Shown: positions 54,029-62,105, numbered from the stretch's first letter. The stretch is DNA of 64,000 nt from JACKFB01 sp041389525 (GCA_041389525.1 JAWKRR010000031.1:1-64000); one strand, 5' to 3'. Translations and numbers: made by a program. The notes: a model not told the origin generated them from the letters alone.

Positions 54029-56145
54029 CAGAACTTCATCGCGACAGTCGCCCGCACGTTCAGCGGTACGCCCGGCGTGAAGTCGACATCGGCGCACCCG
54101 CCACCGTCTGCGAAGGCCGGCGCGCGGCATGGCGGTTCCCCCGAGAGTCGGCTGGTCGTGGCGAATTGCGCCTCGCGATAGCTGGCGTTCGTGAGGTTCT
54201 CGAGATCCAACCGGACCTCGAACCAGCGATGCTCGTAGCCCGCGCTCACGTCCAGCAGGGCGTATCCCTCCGCGCGCAGCGAGTTGTCCTCGTTCGCGGG
54301 ACGGTCGCTGATAAAGCGCGCGCCGAGACGCCCGTAGACGCCGGATGGGTGACGCACGGACACACCACCCGCGGCCGTAACCGTCGGGGCCAACGGGATG
54401 CGGTCCGCGCCTGCCTCGGCATCGAGGAACCGCCCGTGATTGTAGGTGAAGTCAGCATCCACGAAGAGCCAGTCGAGGACCCGCAGCCGCGCCTCCACCT
54501 CGACGCCCACTCGCAGCGTCTCGCCGGAGGCCTCTGTAGTCCCGCCGTCGCCCGACCAGACCAACTCCTCGCCCAGATGAATCGCGTAGCCGGAGACGCC
54601 GATCGTCAGCCGCTCGATGGGCGTCACTCGAAACCCCACGTCACCGCTCGTCGCGCGGGCGAAGGGTGTGCCGCCCGCGACGACCGCGCGCGCGTCGTTG
54701 CTGTGGTAGCCGATGCCGAAGTTGAGGAAGACATCCAACATCGCCAGCGGCGAGAAGACAGCGCTGAGCTTCGGGCTCGCGAAGATGTAGCTCTTGGCAC
54801 CTCCGGGCGCGCCGTCCACGGCGAAGTGCAGCATGTCGACGCGTGTGCCCCCGACGAGCTGAAGCCACGGCGTCAAACGCGCGCTCTCCTCTGCGAAGAA
54901 GCCCAGCGCCGCCTCCCGGATGGTCGAGTCGATGCGGGTGGCGAGGCGCTCTCGCTCGCGAGCTGAGAAGAGGCCCGCTTTAGCGCGGTCAAAGCGGGTC
55001 TGGAGGCCCAGTGTGTGGGTCAGCGCGACGCCGCGCCCCACGTCCTGCCGCCGCGAATACGAGCCCTTGAACCCGACGAGGACGCGGTCGTCGGTCTGCT
55101 CGATCTGGTCGCCGTTGACCGGGTCCTCCAGGAAGAACGTGAAGTTGGAGGAGAGCTGGAAGTTGCTAATCGCCAGGTAGGCCAGCGCGTCCAGCCGCTC
55201 GTCGTCCGAGGGTCGGTGGCGGACCGATGCGGTGAGACCCAGCCGTTGCGTCGAGCCCCCCTCGCTCGGATCGAGGCTGCCGAAGCGGTCGAGCTCGCCC
55301 GCGCGCACTAGCCGCGAGGGGATCTGGCCCGACGCGTTCCAGGTGCTCGCGTACCCGGTGGCCGCGATGTCGATTCGCGTGCGACTGGACAGATCCAGGC
55401 TGAGCTTCCCGAACGCGGAGAGCCGCCGAGCGCGCTCCGGGCTGTCGAATGGGCCATCCCAGGTTCTGGCCTCGGCGGCGACCAGCGCGGAACCGCCCTT
55501 CCACCGCGGGCCCGCCATCATCAAGCCGCGGTGCTCGCCGTAGCGCCCGATGGAATATTGCAAGCGCGTCACACCGTCGCCGCGTCTGGTCACCAGATTG
55601 ACCGCCCCTGCGGTGGCGAAGTCGCCGTGGCGTACGTCGTATGGGCCCTTGGCTATCTCGATGCGGTCGACCAACTCCGGGATAAGCCAGTGCAGGTCCG
55701 CGAAGCCCTGGCCGTGGCCGTGGCTGACGAGGTTGACCGGCACGCCGTCCACGCTCAGCGCGAGGTCGGTGCCGTGGTCGATGTCGAAGCCGCGCAGGAA
55801 GTACTGGTTCGCCTTCCCGCCGCCCGCGTGCTGCATCACGATGAGCCCCGGGGTTACCTGCAGGATGTCGGCGGGCCGCGTCACGGGACGCAACTTCAGG
55901 TCGCGGTCGCGCACAGTTTGCTCGGACGCCGCCGTGCGCGGGGTGTGACCTTGGACGCGGGTGCGCACGGTCGTGGCTGGGGGCGGGCTCGGCTGCTGCG
56001 TGTCCGCCTCGTCGTGGGGCCGCTTCGCGTCATCAGGTTTCGCGGGAGCCGACGACGGCTCGTCCCCCCGTGTTTCGGGCGTAGCCGCAGATGCGGCGCA
56101 GATGGGCCCTGCCAACACGGCGAGGGCCAGCGCGGTGGCGCGCAT
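54028..56145 (-). CDS. TonB-dependent outer-membrane receptor
   Basis: A 705-aa receptor with signal peptide ALALAVLAGPICAASA, a Pro-rich N-terminus, and a plug domain from ~75 (DLKLRPVTRPADILQVTPGL, then FLRGFDIDHGTDLALSVDGV and VDRIEIAKGPYDVRHGDFAT). A beta-barrel follows, ending ...NVRATVAMKF with a terminal aromatic residue as required for outer-membrane insertion. The barrel motif FEVRLDLENLTNASYREAQF is typical of TonB-dependent receptors. Plug motifs such as SHGHGQGFADLHWL are His-rich. CAGGAG lies five bases before ATG 56145. It is in an operon between a His-rich membrane protein and tonB, which suggests uptake of a metal ion or metallophore; the ligand is inferred, not shown. Confidence 0.92.
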   Translation of the reverse strand: MRATALALAVLAGPICAASAATPETRGDEPSSAPAKPDDAKRPHDEADTQQPSPPPATTVRTRVQGHTPRTAASEQTVRDRDLKLRPVTRPADILQVTPGLIVMQHAGGGKANQYFLRGFDIDHGTDLALSVDGVPVNLVSHGHGQGFADLHWLIPELVDRIEIAKGPYDVRHGDFATAGAVNLVTRRGDGVTRLQYSIGRYGEHRGLMMAGPRWKGGSALVAAEARTWDGPFDSPERARRLSAFGKLSLDLSSRTRIDIAATGYASTWNASGQIPSRLVRAGELDRFGSLDPSEGGSTQRLGLTASVRHRPSDDERLDALAYLAISNFQLSSNFTFFLEDPVNGDQIEQTDDRVLVGFKGSYSRRQDVGRGVALTHTLGLQTRFDRAKAGLFSARERERLATRIDSTIREAALGFFAEESARLTPWLQLVGGTRVDMLHFAVDGAPGGAKSYIFASPKLSAVFSPLAMLDVFLNFGIGYHSNDARAVVAGGTPFARATSGDVGFRVTPIERLTIGVSGYAIHLGEELVWSGDGGTTEASGETLRVGVEVEARLRVLDWLFVDADFTYNHGRFLDAEAGADRIPLAPTVTAAGGVSVRHPSGVYGRLGARFISDRPANEDNSLRAEGYALLDVSAGYEHRWFEVRLDLENLTNASYREAQFATTSRLSGEPPCRAPAFADGGGCADVDFTPGVPLNVRATVAMKF

Positions 56146-56183
56146 GGTTACTCCTGGGAATTCGATGAGTTCTTCGACATCGC

Positions 56184-56789
56184 TCAAGCTGGGCGGGCGA
56201 AGACTCCAGGAGGACCGCGGGCGACTGGGCTCGAGACGCGCGCCGCGAGCGGGCGGGCGGTGGCAGATGCGACGATGGCGTCCAAGGGCACTAGCGGCGC
56301 CGGGACGAAGGTCACGCTGACGGCCGCGGTCAGCGCGAATTGCCCGTGGGTCAGGCTTCCAGCGCCATGCGGTGCGCCGGGCGCTCCGTCTTCGGGGTGA
56401 TGATGGTGCGGAGCCTGGGGGTCCGACCCGCGGTGTGGGGCCCCTTGTCCCGCTGCCGGCGTCGGGTCCGCGGGCACGTCCGAGTGGGCCAGACCTAACG
56501 CATGCAAGCGCTCGTGCTCGGTCGCACGGCGGCGTTGGCGGTGCACGATGCGCGACGCGTTCGGGTCGGCCTGGCCGTGGCCCGCGAACGCGGACGGATC
56601 CCACGTGCGGCCTGCGTCCCCCGGGCCAGGCGAAGGCGCCAGCTCCGCGGCGTGCTCCAGATGGTGCGCCAGCGGTACGAGCAGCGTGCCGAACACGAAG
56701 ACCGAGAGCGCCAACTGGGCCGCGGACCGGTGGGCCGCCGTGGAACGACGCACTCGCGGCGACCGGTGCGGACGACCAGCCGCTCGCAC
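56184..56789 (-). CDS. His-rich single-helix membrane protein, first gene of the TonB receptor operon
   Basis: A frame of about 201 residues with one clear membrane helix (QLALSVFVFGTLLVPLAHHL) followed by a His-rich exported region: HHLEHAAEL, HRQRRRATEHERLHALGLAH, and APHHHHPEDGAPGAPHGAG, then a weaker second hydrophobic segment near the end. Such His clusters often bind Zn, Ni, Co or Cu. The gene ends 38 bases before the receptor start and reads the same way, so it is probably part of a metal-uptake operon. The start is uncertain: GTG 56789 has GAAGGG upstream and GTG 56753 is an alternative. No family was recognised. Confidence 0.55.
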   Translation of the reverse strand: MRAAGRPHRSPRVRRSTAAHRSAAQLALSVFVFGTLLVPLAHHLEHAAELAPSPGPGDAGRTWDPSAFAGHGQADPNASRIVHRQRRRATEHERLHALGLAHSDVPADPTPAAGQGAPHRGSDPQAPHHHHPEDGAPGAPHGAGSLTHGQFALTAAVSVTFVPAPLVPLDAIVASATARPLAARVSSPVARGPPGVFARPA

Positions 56790-57197
56790 GGCGCCGGCCC
56801 TTCGTCGTGGCGGGGCGGACTCACGGCGCGCCGGAGCAGGTGAAGGGGCTTGGCTCAAAAGGGGTGCATCCGAATGTTGAACGTCGGTCCTGGAACAGGG
56901 ATGGCGCCTGCCCAGGCTGGTGCGTGGGCAAGATACGTGCGACCGCCGTCGACGGATCGACACGCGCGTCGGCGGCGCCTGCGACCGCGCCGAGCCCTGA
57001 CACCCGCCCACGCGACCTGCGCGCCGAACCCGCGATCCTCATGGTGGTGATTGGCGCCCCCGGGGCCGGCGTCGCCCTCACGTCGGCACGACGCGGACGC
57101 CAGGTCAAAGGCTGGCGCCGAGCGGGGTTCGAAAACACGGCGTGCGGCACGTACCGCGAGGTACCGCACGTTTTCTGGGACGCCTGCAGGGACGAAC
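56790..57197. other. gene-poor stretch upstream of the TonB receptor operon
   Basis: No convincing gene lies here. The stretch must contain the promoter of the leftward His-rich/receptor/tonB operon, but no clear Fur- or Zur-type box was identified. Around 57147-57176 there is an imperfect inverted repeat (GTGCGGCACGTACC...GGTACCGCACG) that resembles the GTACCGCG core of the dispersed repeats nearby. Confidence 0.4.
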
Positions 57198-57403
57198 GAC
57201 GACGCGCGCGAGAAGGGAGAGGACCTTCACGGGCTGACCCAGAACCAGCGGGGCGCGATTCTGGTGGCGCTCTGTCGGATGGCCAGCGAGCAGATCGCGC
57301 AACATCCCGATCCCGAGCGAACGCTGCGCTGGCAGGGTCCTCTGAGCCCCGAGACCGAAGCCCTGCTGCGCCGCCTGTGCCGCGGGTGCCTGACCCCGTA
57401 CCG
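57198..57403 (+). pseudogene. gene fragment ending at a repeat junction
   Basis: An open stretch with protein-like composition and high third-position GC, reading EDLHGLTQNQRGAILVALCR, then MASEQIAQHPDPERTLRWQG and PLSPETEALLRRLCRGC. It has no convincing start and merges on its right into the shortened 34-bp repeat (57380) and the ~182-bp repeat (57404), which supply an artificial C-terminus. It is therefore probably the surviving part of a small helical gene. Family not recognised. Confidence 0.35.
57380..57401. repeat. shortened copy of the 34-bp dispersed repeat
   Basis: The bases around CGCGGGTGCCTGACCCCGTAC match the central part of the 53079 repeat with one change. The copy lies directly against the left end of the ~182-bp repeat at 57404, so the two repeat families occur together here, as they also do near 61.7 kb. 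Confidence 0.65.
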
Positions 57404-57586
57404 TTCAAGGCGGCGCGGCGCCGACGGCGCAGGTACCCGGTGCCCGCAGCCGCCAAGGGGGTACGCCACCTTCCCCGTAACGGCTGCCCCTCGCGGGGAA
57501 AACCGAACCGGACTGGCGATTTCCCGGTTGTCATGGCGGCTGCAGGCGCGGCGATGATGCGCCCCGCGGCGGCCGCCGCCAACCCC
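57404..57586 (+). repeat. ~182-bp direct repeat, left copy
   Basis: This 183-base segment starts TTCAAGGCGGCGCGGCGCCG and ends GCCGCCAACCCC. It matches 61524-61705 in the same orientation with only about ten differences and a single-base length change. It contains GGTACC near its left end. The pair brackets the unrecognised operon at 57604-60412 and the two small genes beyond, and could be the scar or end of a mobile segment, or a substrate for homologous excision. Confidence 0.9.
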
Positions 57587-57603
57587 CGAGCGGCTGCCGC
57601 GGG

Positions 57604-57888
57604 CTACGTCAGCAGGCTTGGGCTCGACGCGACCACGAGGCTGATGAGCGCCATCTCGGCCTCGCTCAGCGCGCCGCTGTTGTCGAGGAGGTCCCAGACG
57701 AATTCGTGGGACTCGCGAATGCTCATGGGGTCGAACCGACGCGACACGACGACCAGGTGGATGTTCGTTCCGTGTCCGTCCGAGACATCGACCGTGTCGG
57801 TCGGGAACTCCTTTCGGAGCACCTGCTCGATCGCCGCCTTGACGGCCTCGCGCTCGCGCATCGGAGTCTTCTGGGCGACCCGGGTCAC
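57604..57888 (-). CDS. 94-aa BolA/KH-like small protein, third gene of the repeat-bounded operon
   Basis: A 94-aa protein with an alpha-beta-beta-alpha pattern: helix MREREAVKAAIEQVLRKEF, strand DTVDVSDGHG, strand IHLVVVSRRF, then SIRESHEFVWDLLDN and a C-terminal helix. The VSDGHG-HLVVVS-F-S layout resembles BolA and other class II KH-like folds, but the sequence is too diverged for a firm call, so nucleic-acid or Fe-S partner binding is only a suggestion. The GTG at 57888 overlaps the stop of the 609-aa gene as GTGA, so it is translationally coupled. It ends 17 bases from the repeat at 57404-57586. Confidence 0.72.
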   Translation of the reverse strand: MTRVAQKTPMREREAVKAAIEQVLRKEFPTDTVDVSDGHGTNIHLVVVSRRFDPMSIRESHEFVWDLLDNSGALSEAEMALISLVVASSPSLLT

Positions 57889-59714
57889 GGCGCCTTGCCC
57901 CCAAACTGCTCGAACAGCCAGAGCCGAGCCCGCCCCTCATCGCTGAGACCGATTTCCTCGCCCGCGTCGCCCCGCACGAACCAGCTACGCGTCGCCGCCT
58001 TCCTCGATGGCCGAAGCATGTTGTTCGACTGCCTAGCCACACCGCCAGGCCCGTGCTCGCGCAGCCAGCCCAACACTGACTTCTCACTCACCATCGATCG
58101 CCGCCCCCCCACAGCCGCCACTGCGCACAGTAGCCGCTCGGGCTCTTTGCACACGGGCGGTTCTGGCGGGCGCACCGCATCGAAGGGCTGCAGCTTACCC
58201 GCTAGCCCCAGTTCCTCCTTCGCGCACATCGAAAGATGCGCCGCGTACCAGGCTTCGGCCGCCTGCTGGCTGGGCTCCAATTCGACAGAGGTACTCCCCA
58301 GGCTGGTCTCAAGCGTCGCCGCTCTCCGTTGCACTTTGATCATCAAGCCGGCCAAGTACGCACCCGGCACGACCTGCGATGGGAAGGCATCCACCATCGC
58401 CGTGTCTCCTACCATCAGCAGCCGCACCTCCCGGGCATGCCACACGACGCCAGCTTGAGTTGTACGTCGTTCGACGGACAACACCGCGGGCTGCCAGAGC
58501 GCCGTGCCCCGCGTGAGGCCTCGCGGGGGTTCGCCCTCACCATCATCGGCGGTCGAAACGGTCTCGTAGCGCCTTGCCTGCGCGCAAATGTGGATGTCCG
58601 CTTTCTTTGCCCGCTTATAGATTCCGCCCACGAAACCGAGCACTCGGAGTCTGTGCGTCTCATCACCCTGGACGTCACCTGCTTTGTCCTCCCCGACGGG
58701 CTCAACCCGCACGAGATGCGCCGCGGACGTGCCATGGAGCACGGACGTCTTGGCGTCGAGGCCAACGATGGCACGGATGGCATCGCCAACCTTCCGCGCC
58801 GCCGAGGGCTCGGTTGGGCGCTCCCCATCGAGATACGCGCCAATTCGCCGCAGCGTCAGCGTTCGTACCACACGTTCCAGCGTGGATTGGCCCTCGACCG
58901 CCCGGAATGTGAAGTCAGCGCTGGCGGCCTTGAGAGTGTGCAGGCGAGGACTCGGCTTGGTTCCCTCCGGGACGAAGGGGTACAGCAGACGGACTTCTTT
59001 CACGGCCTCGCTATTGGCGGTGTCCAGGCTCTTGAATGCCTGCAGCGCTTGATCCAAATCCATGCCGCCACCCTCGGTCAGCACGCCGTCGTACTTCAGG
59101 TGGTGTTCAGCGTCCTCGGCACCCAGGACTTCGAACAGCTCCTGGAAGCGCTGCCGGTCCTCTTCCCTCCGAAGGCGTGCCTCGAAACGACGCGTCATCA
59201 CCGGGTCCGCCGCGCGATGCGCCCTGACCGCGTTCAGCACGGGGTTCGACGAGTCGAGGACACTTCCGAGTTCCAGCATCGCGCTCGCGATGTCGTCCCG
59301 GGGAGGCGAAGGTCCGAGTACCCGGTTGATGATCTTGTTGATGACCAGGCCGGCGTACGCATCGAAGGCCCCCAGGTTCTCGAAGAGTCGGACCTGCGTC
59401 TGGCCCTGCGTCGCCGAAGCGACCTGACCGATCGGTCGGTTCTGATCGATGTCCAACCAAGTCGCGAGGTCATGGGCTCGACGTATCACCAACACGATCT
59501 CGGGCGGTGTCTCGCACTTGGAGGGGACGGGGATGTCTTTCGGGAGGAGGGTGAGATGCCCGTCCTCCACGAGCTGCTTAAGGGTCGAACTGGGCGCCCT
59601 GCGCCCGGTGGTCGGGTTGATCAGAACCTCTCCATCCCGGATGGCGGCCACGCCCCAGAACGCCACCGCATGATCGGCGGCGCGCCCCTCGAGACCGACG
59701 ATCACTGCTGGCAT
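57885..59714 (-). CDS. 609-aa unrecognised protein, central gene of the repeat-bounded operon
   Basis: No known family was recognised. The protein is cytoplasmic by composition, without a signal or membrane helix. N-terminal ~100 residues form a mixed alpha/beta unit (AVIVGLEGRAADHAVAFWGV, then LINPTTGRRAPSSTLKQLVE). Residues ~100-310 are mainly helical and charged. Residues ~330-500 are beta-rich (LRVLGFVGGIYKRAKKADIH, ALWQPAVLSVERRTTQAGVV). The last ~90 residues (LLCAVAAVGGRRSMVSEKSV, then EIGLSDEGRARLWLFEQFGG) look like a winged helix, so DNA binding is possible. ATG 59714 overlaps the upstream gene by 13 bases, and its stop overlaps the downstream gene by four. It is the largest member and the probable core of the system. 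Confidence 0.75.
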   Translation of the reverse strand: MPAVIVGLEGRAADHAVAFWGVAAIRDGEVLINPTTGRRAPSSTLKQLVEDGHLTLLPKDIPVPSKCETPPEIVLVIRRAHDLATWLDIDQNRPIGQVASATQGQTQVRLFENLGAFDAYAGLVINKIINRVLGPSPPRDDIASAMLELGSVLDSSNPVLNAVRAHRAADPVMTRRFEARLRREEDRQRFQELFEVLGAEDAEHHLKYDGVLTEGGGMDLDQALQAFKSLDTANSEAVKEVRLLYPFVPEGTKPSPRLHTLKAASADFTFRAVEGQSTLERVVRTLTLRRIGAYLDGERPTEPSAARKVGDAIRAIVGLDAKTSVLHGTSAAHLVRVEPVGEDKAGDVQGDETHRLRVLGFVGGIYKRAKKADIHICAQARRYETVSTADDGEGEPPRGLTRGTALWQPAVLSVERRTTQAGVVWHAREVRLLMVGDTAMVDAFPSQVVPGAYLAGLMIKVQRRAATLETSLGSTSVELEPSQQAAEAWYAAHLSMCAKEELGLAGKLQPFDAVRPPEPPVCKEPERLLCAVAAVGGRRSMVSEKSVLGWLREHGPGGVARQSNNMLRPSRKAATRSWFVRGDAGEEIGLSDEGRARLWLFEQFGGKAP

Positions 59715-60412
59715 CGCTCTACCTGATCCTCGCGGAGCTTCTGAAGCAGCATGGCTACCCCACCTCGCACGTACCGTTCTTCCAAGAAGATCGCCCATTC
59801 CGGGTCGTGGCGCGAGGCCGAGTTCACGATGTCCTCGTACTTCTGGCTCGGGCACGACCAGTGCACAATGCCGCGCCCTGTCGGGAGGACGCCAGGCACG
59901 CGTCGCTCCCAGAGCCATGCCCGGCAATCCAGCGCGCCTCGCCAGATCGACGCGACCTCGACGCCCTCAAAGCACTCGTGCGGTCCGCTCACCATCGGCG
60001 GATTCCCGAGGAGGTAAGCAATACGGCCCGGTCCATCCCCTGGGTACATCGCGAACTGCGCCGGCAACGCGGCGGCGGGCCACGTGCAAGCCGCCAGAAA
60101 CGCTCGACGCCGTGCCTGGGGCCAGGTACAGACCGGCGCAAAGGTGTCCACCAATGACCCTGTGTCGAACGGAGAGACCAAGCCTTCGTCCGCGGCGCCG
60201 GGCAGTGCGACAACGCATTCGCCGAACTGAGCCAGGGTCGTCCCGAGGTAGGCGTATGCGTGGCGTGGTTGGATGCCCAGGTCGCTTTCCATCCGCGCCG
60301 TTGGGCAAGTCGGGTCCGGGTTGAAGCCGAGGCCCTGCCGCAAACCCCGTTCGACGTGAGCCGGCGATGGGAGCGAGAACGCCCGGAACCAGTACAGTGC
60401 ATGCGGCATCAT
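59702..60412 (-). CDS. 236-aa unrecognised protein, first large gene of the repeat-bounded operon
   Basis: A 236-aa soluble protein of unrecognised family beginning MMPHALYWFRAFSLPSPAHV. Notable features are HAYAYLGTTLAQFGECVVAL and VSPFDTGSLVDTFAPVCTWP, with further Trp/Cys-rich motifs (WRGALDCRAWLWERRVPGVL, then GRGIVHWSCPSQKYEDIV). The RAFSL start, the Tyr-rich stretch and the later Glu-Arg motif are loosely reminiscent of ADP-ribosyltransferase-like folds, but this is weak. ATG 60412 and ATG 60409 are both possible; AGGG lies just before them. The gene overlaps the 609-aa gene by 13 bases, so the products should be made in fixed proportion. Confidence 0.7.
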   Translation of the reverse strand: MMPHALYWFRAFSLPSPAHVERGLRQGLGFNPDPTCPTARMESDLGIQPRHAYAYLGTTLAQFGECVVALPGAADEGLVSPFDTGSLVDTFAPVCTWPQARRRAFLAACTWPAAALPAQFAMYPGDGPGRIAYLLGNPPMVSGPHECFEGVEVASIWRGALDCRAWLWERRVPGVLPTGRGIVHWSCPSQKYEDIVNSASRHDPEWAIFLEERYVRGGVAMLLQKLREDQVERCQQ

Positions 60413-60561
60413 GACCCTGGAGTTCGTGCTTCGGGGGTATCGAGGAGGAGCAGGGCCAACTCGTGACCCGCGAGGCCATGCGTGCCAGAGACGAGCGCCG
60501 GGAGATTCCGTTTCACTGACCGCACAACCCGGTTCGGTTCGACGGGCGAGAACGCGAGCAC
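60409..60561 (-). CDS. possible 50-aa leader ORF of the repeat-bounded operon
   Basis: A short frame from GTG 60561 reading VLAFSPVEPNRVVRSVKRNL, then PALVSGTHGLAGHELALLLL and DTPEARTPGS. Its stop overlaps the next start as ATGA, which is the main reason to believe it. Composition looks protein-like, but no ribosome-binding site was found, and the frame stays open further upstream (to 60834) across less convincing sequence. The rest of the interval up to 60742 holds nothing recognised. Confidence 0.3.
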   Translation of the reverse strand: MLAFSPVEPNRVVRSVKRNLPALVSGTHGLAGHELALLLLDTPEARTPGS

Positions 60562-60742
60562 GGCACAGACTCGTAGGACCGTCGGACACCGGGCCGCTGC
60601 GCGCGTCGACCGCGCCGATCGATGAGGCGGCGCGCACGGGGTGCAGCAAAGCTCCGGCCGAACCACCCAGCCAACGCGGTCAGGGCCGTACGCGCGCCCT
60701 CGTGCGCCGGCAGCAGGTCGCGAGGGAGTGGGGGCGTGGGAT

Positions 60743-61111
60743 TCACACGCGGCCGTACGTGCGGCGACATTGCGGACACACCATCTCCGCCACCTGCTGG
60801 CGCCCGAGCACTGAGACGATGATCCCGAGCCCAAACGCGAGCAGACCCGGGACGAGTCCGACCACCAGCAACGGGATGCCCGCGAGGCAGATGAAAATCC
60901 CGAGCACGCCCCCGACGCTCACGGATGCTGGCCGTGTACGAACGATGAGTCGCACATTGCACCGCTCACACGACGCGTCGCGGGCCTCCACCTTCGGCGC
61001 CGGTCGAGCGCCAGCGACCAGATCGGCGTTGCAGAAGCGGCAGATCACAGCCGCGCCGCGAATCTGCTCCGCGCAGAAGGGGCAGGTCTTCGTATCCTCT
61101 TGCGTCTCCAT
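60743..61111 (-). CDS. zinc-ribbon membrane protein
   Basis: A 122-aa protein with an N-terminal double Cys zinc ribbon CPFCAEQIRGAAVICRFCNA (as in UPF0547-type proteins), then a second CERC pair, one or two hydrophobic helices (VGGVLGIFICLAGIPLLVVG, then LVPGLLAFGLGIIVSVLG), and a final CPQC. The second and last Cys pairs may form a second ribbon across the membrane hairpin. AGGAGG precedes ATG 61111 by five bases. Function unknown; such proteins are often membrane-associated adaptors. It reads in the same direction as the operon at 60.4-57.6 kb but is separated from it by about 330 bases. Confidence 0.82.
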   Translation of the reverse strand: METQEDTKTCPFCAEQIRGAAVICRFCNADLVAGARPAPKVEARDASCERCNVRLIVRTRPASVSVGGVLGIFICLAGIPLLVVGLVPGLLAFGLGIIVSVLGRQQVAEMVCPQCRRTYGRV

Positions 61112-61174
61112 CCAAACCTCCTCCTCAGCAGCAAGCGACGGGCGAATTCGGCCTCGCGTGCGGGTCGGCGTCGC

Positions 61175-61351
61175 TCACGGCCGGCAGACCTTCTTCGACT
61201 TGCTTATCGTGCCGTCCTTGCAGATGAACTTCCCGTCGGACGAGCAGCGCGCGATGCCGCCCTTCTTGCCTGAGCACGGCGTGTTCGCGGCGTGGGCGAG
61301 TGACGTCCACGAAGTCGCAACTACGGCCATCAACACCAGCAGCTTTCTCAT
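61175..61351 (-). CDS. 58-aa secreted Cys-rich peptide
   Basis: A tiny secreted protein with signal peptide MRKLLVLMAVVATSWTSLAH and a mature part of ~36 residues, ANTPCSGKKGGIARCSSDGK then FICKDGTISKSKKVCRP. Its four Cys probably form two disulfides. Small proteins of this CSGKKGGI...C...C type occur as single genes in many bacteria, without known function. GAGGAG lies eight bases before ATG 61351. It is followed after 63 bases by the zinc-ribbon gene in the same direction. A longer frame to 61576 runs into the repeat at 61524 and is not supported. Confidence 0.78.
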   Translation of the reverse strand: MRKLLVLMAVVATSWTSLAHAANTPCSGKKGGIARCSSDGKFICKDGTISKSKKVCRP

Positions 61352-61523
61352 CACCGTCACTCCTCGGGCCCGCGCCCGTTCGGACTGGACTCGGTTCGGC
61401 GCGCGCGCCACAGACCGCCGCGCCGTCTTCAGATACCCGCATGAGGTCGCAAGACTCGTAGCCAGCGTTCTGGTTCCGCGCGACCTCTCGAACCGGAGAT
61501 CCCTACCGCGTCCCAAGCGCCCT

Positions 61524-61705
61524 TTCAAGGCGGCGCGGCGCCGACGGAGCTGGTACCCGGTGCCCGCAGCCGCCAAGGGGGTACGCCACCTTCCCCGTAA
61601 CGGCTGCCCCTCGCGGGAAAACCCAACCGGACCGGCGATTTCCCGGTTGTCATGGCGGCTGCAGGCGCGGCGATGATGCGCCCCGCGGCCGTCGCCGCCA
61701 ACCCC
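61524..61705 (+). repeat. ~182-bp direct repeat, right copy
   Basis: The partner of 57404-57586 in the same orientation, about 95% identical by eye. Differences cluster at GGCGCA/GGAGCT near the left end, one missing G in the GCGGGGAAAA run, and a few changes near the right end. Together the copies bound 57587-61523. Confidence 0.9.
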
Positions 61706-61738
61706 GCGGACGGGCTCCGCGGCGCGGCGTGCTCATCT

Positions 61739-61772
61739 CAAGTGCGTACCGCGGGTGCCTGACGCCGCACCC
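61739..61772. repeat. single copy of the 34-bp dispersed repeat
   Basis: It matches the 53079-53112 unit over its first 28 bases (core CGTACCGCGGGTGCCTGACG) and then diverges (GCACCCC instead of GTACTC). It lies 33 bases to the right of the ~182-bp repeat. Confidence 0.75.
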
Positions 61773-61904
61773 CAACTGGACCCGGCCCACGTCAAGGCCG
61801 TCGTGCAGGCGATCGACGAGGTCATCGCAGCGCCCTGAGCCGAGCGGGAACGGGCTGCCGATTTCTTGAGTCCCGCGGTACACTCCGCCCGGCTGTGGCC
61901 GTCA

Positions 61905-62005
61905 CGGTTGCTGGGAAATTCGCTAGCCGGCACGGTGTCTTGGGCATTGCCCGCGACATCGCTACGGGGAAGGTGGCGTACCCCCTTGACGGTCACGGCT
62001 TCAAC
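61905..62005 (-). repeat. diverged inverted relative of the ~182-bp repeat
   Basis: A 25-base segment at 61963-61987 is the exact reverse complement of 57455-57479. Around it, weaker similarity such as GGGAAAT and CGGTT patterns extends for about 100 bases. This third, decayed member points to a repeat family and not a single duplication. Confidence 0.6.
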
Positions 62006-62105
62006 TCCCGCGCCGGAGAATCCCCGAGGAGCTGGTGATCCCCTCCCGGGGTTCACGGATCCCGTGCCGGCGTTCAGCTAAGAGGCGCCTACCGTCGGCC
62101 GTCGG

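Noticed and set aside
61352..61576. N-terminal extension of the 58-aa secreted peptide
   Set aside because: The extension comes from the ~182-bp repeat. The internal ATG at 61351 has a good ribosome-binding site and begins a signal peptide.
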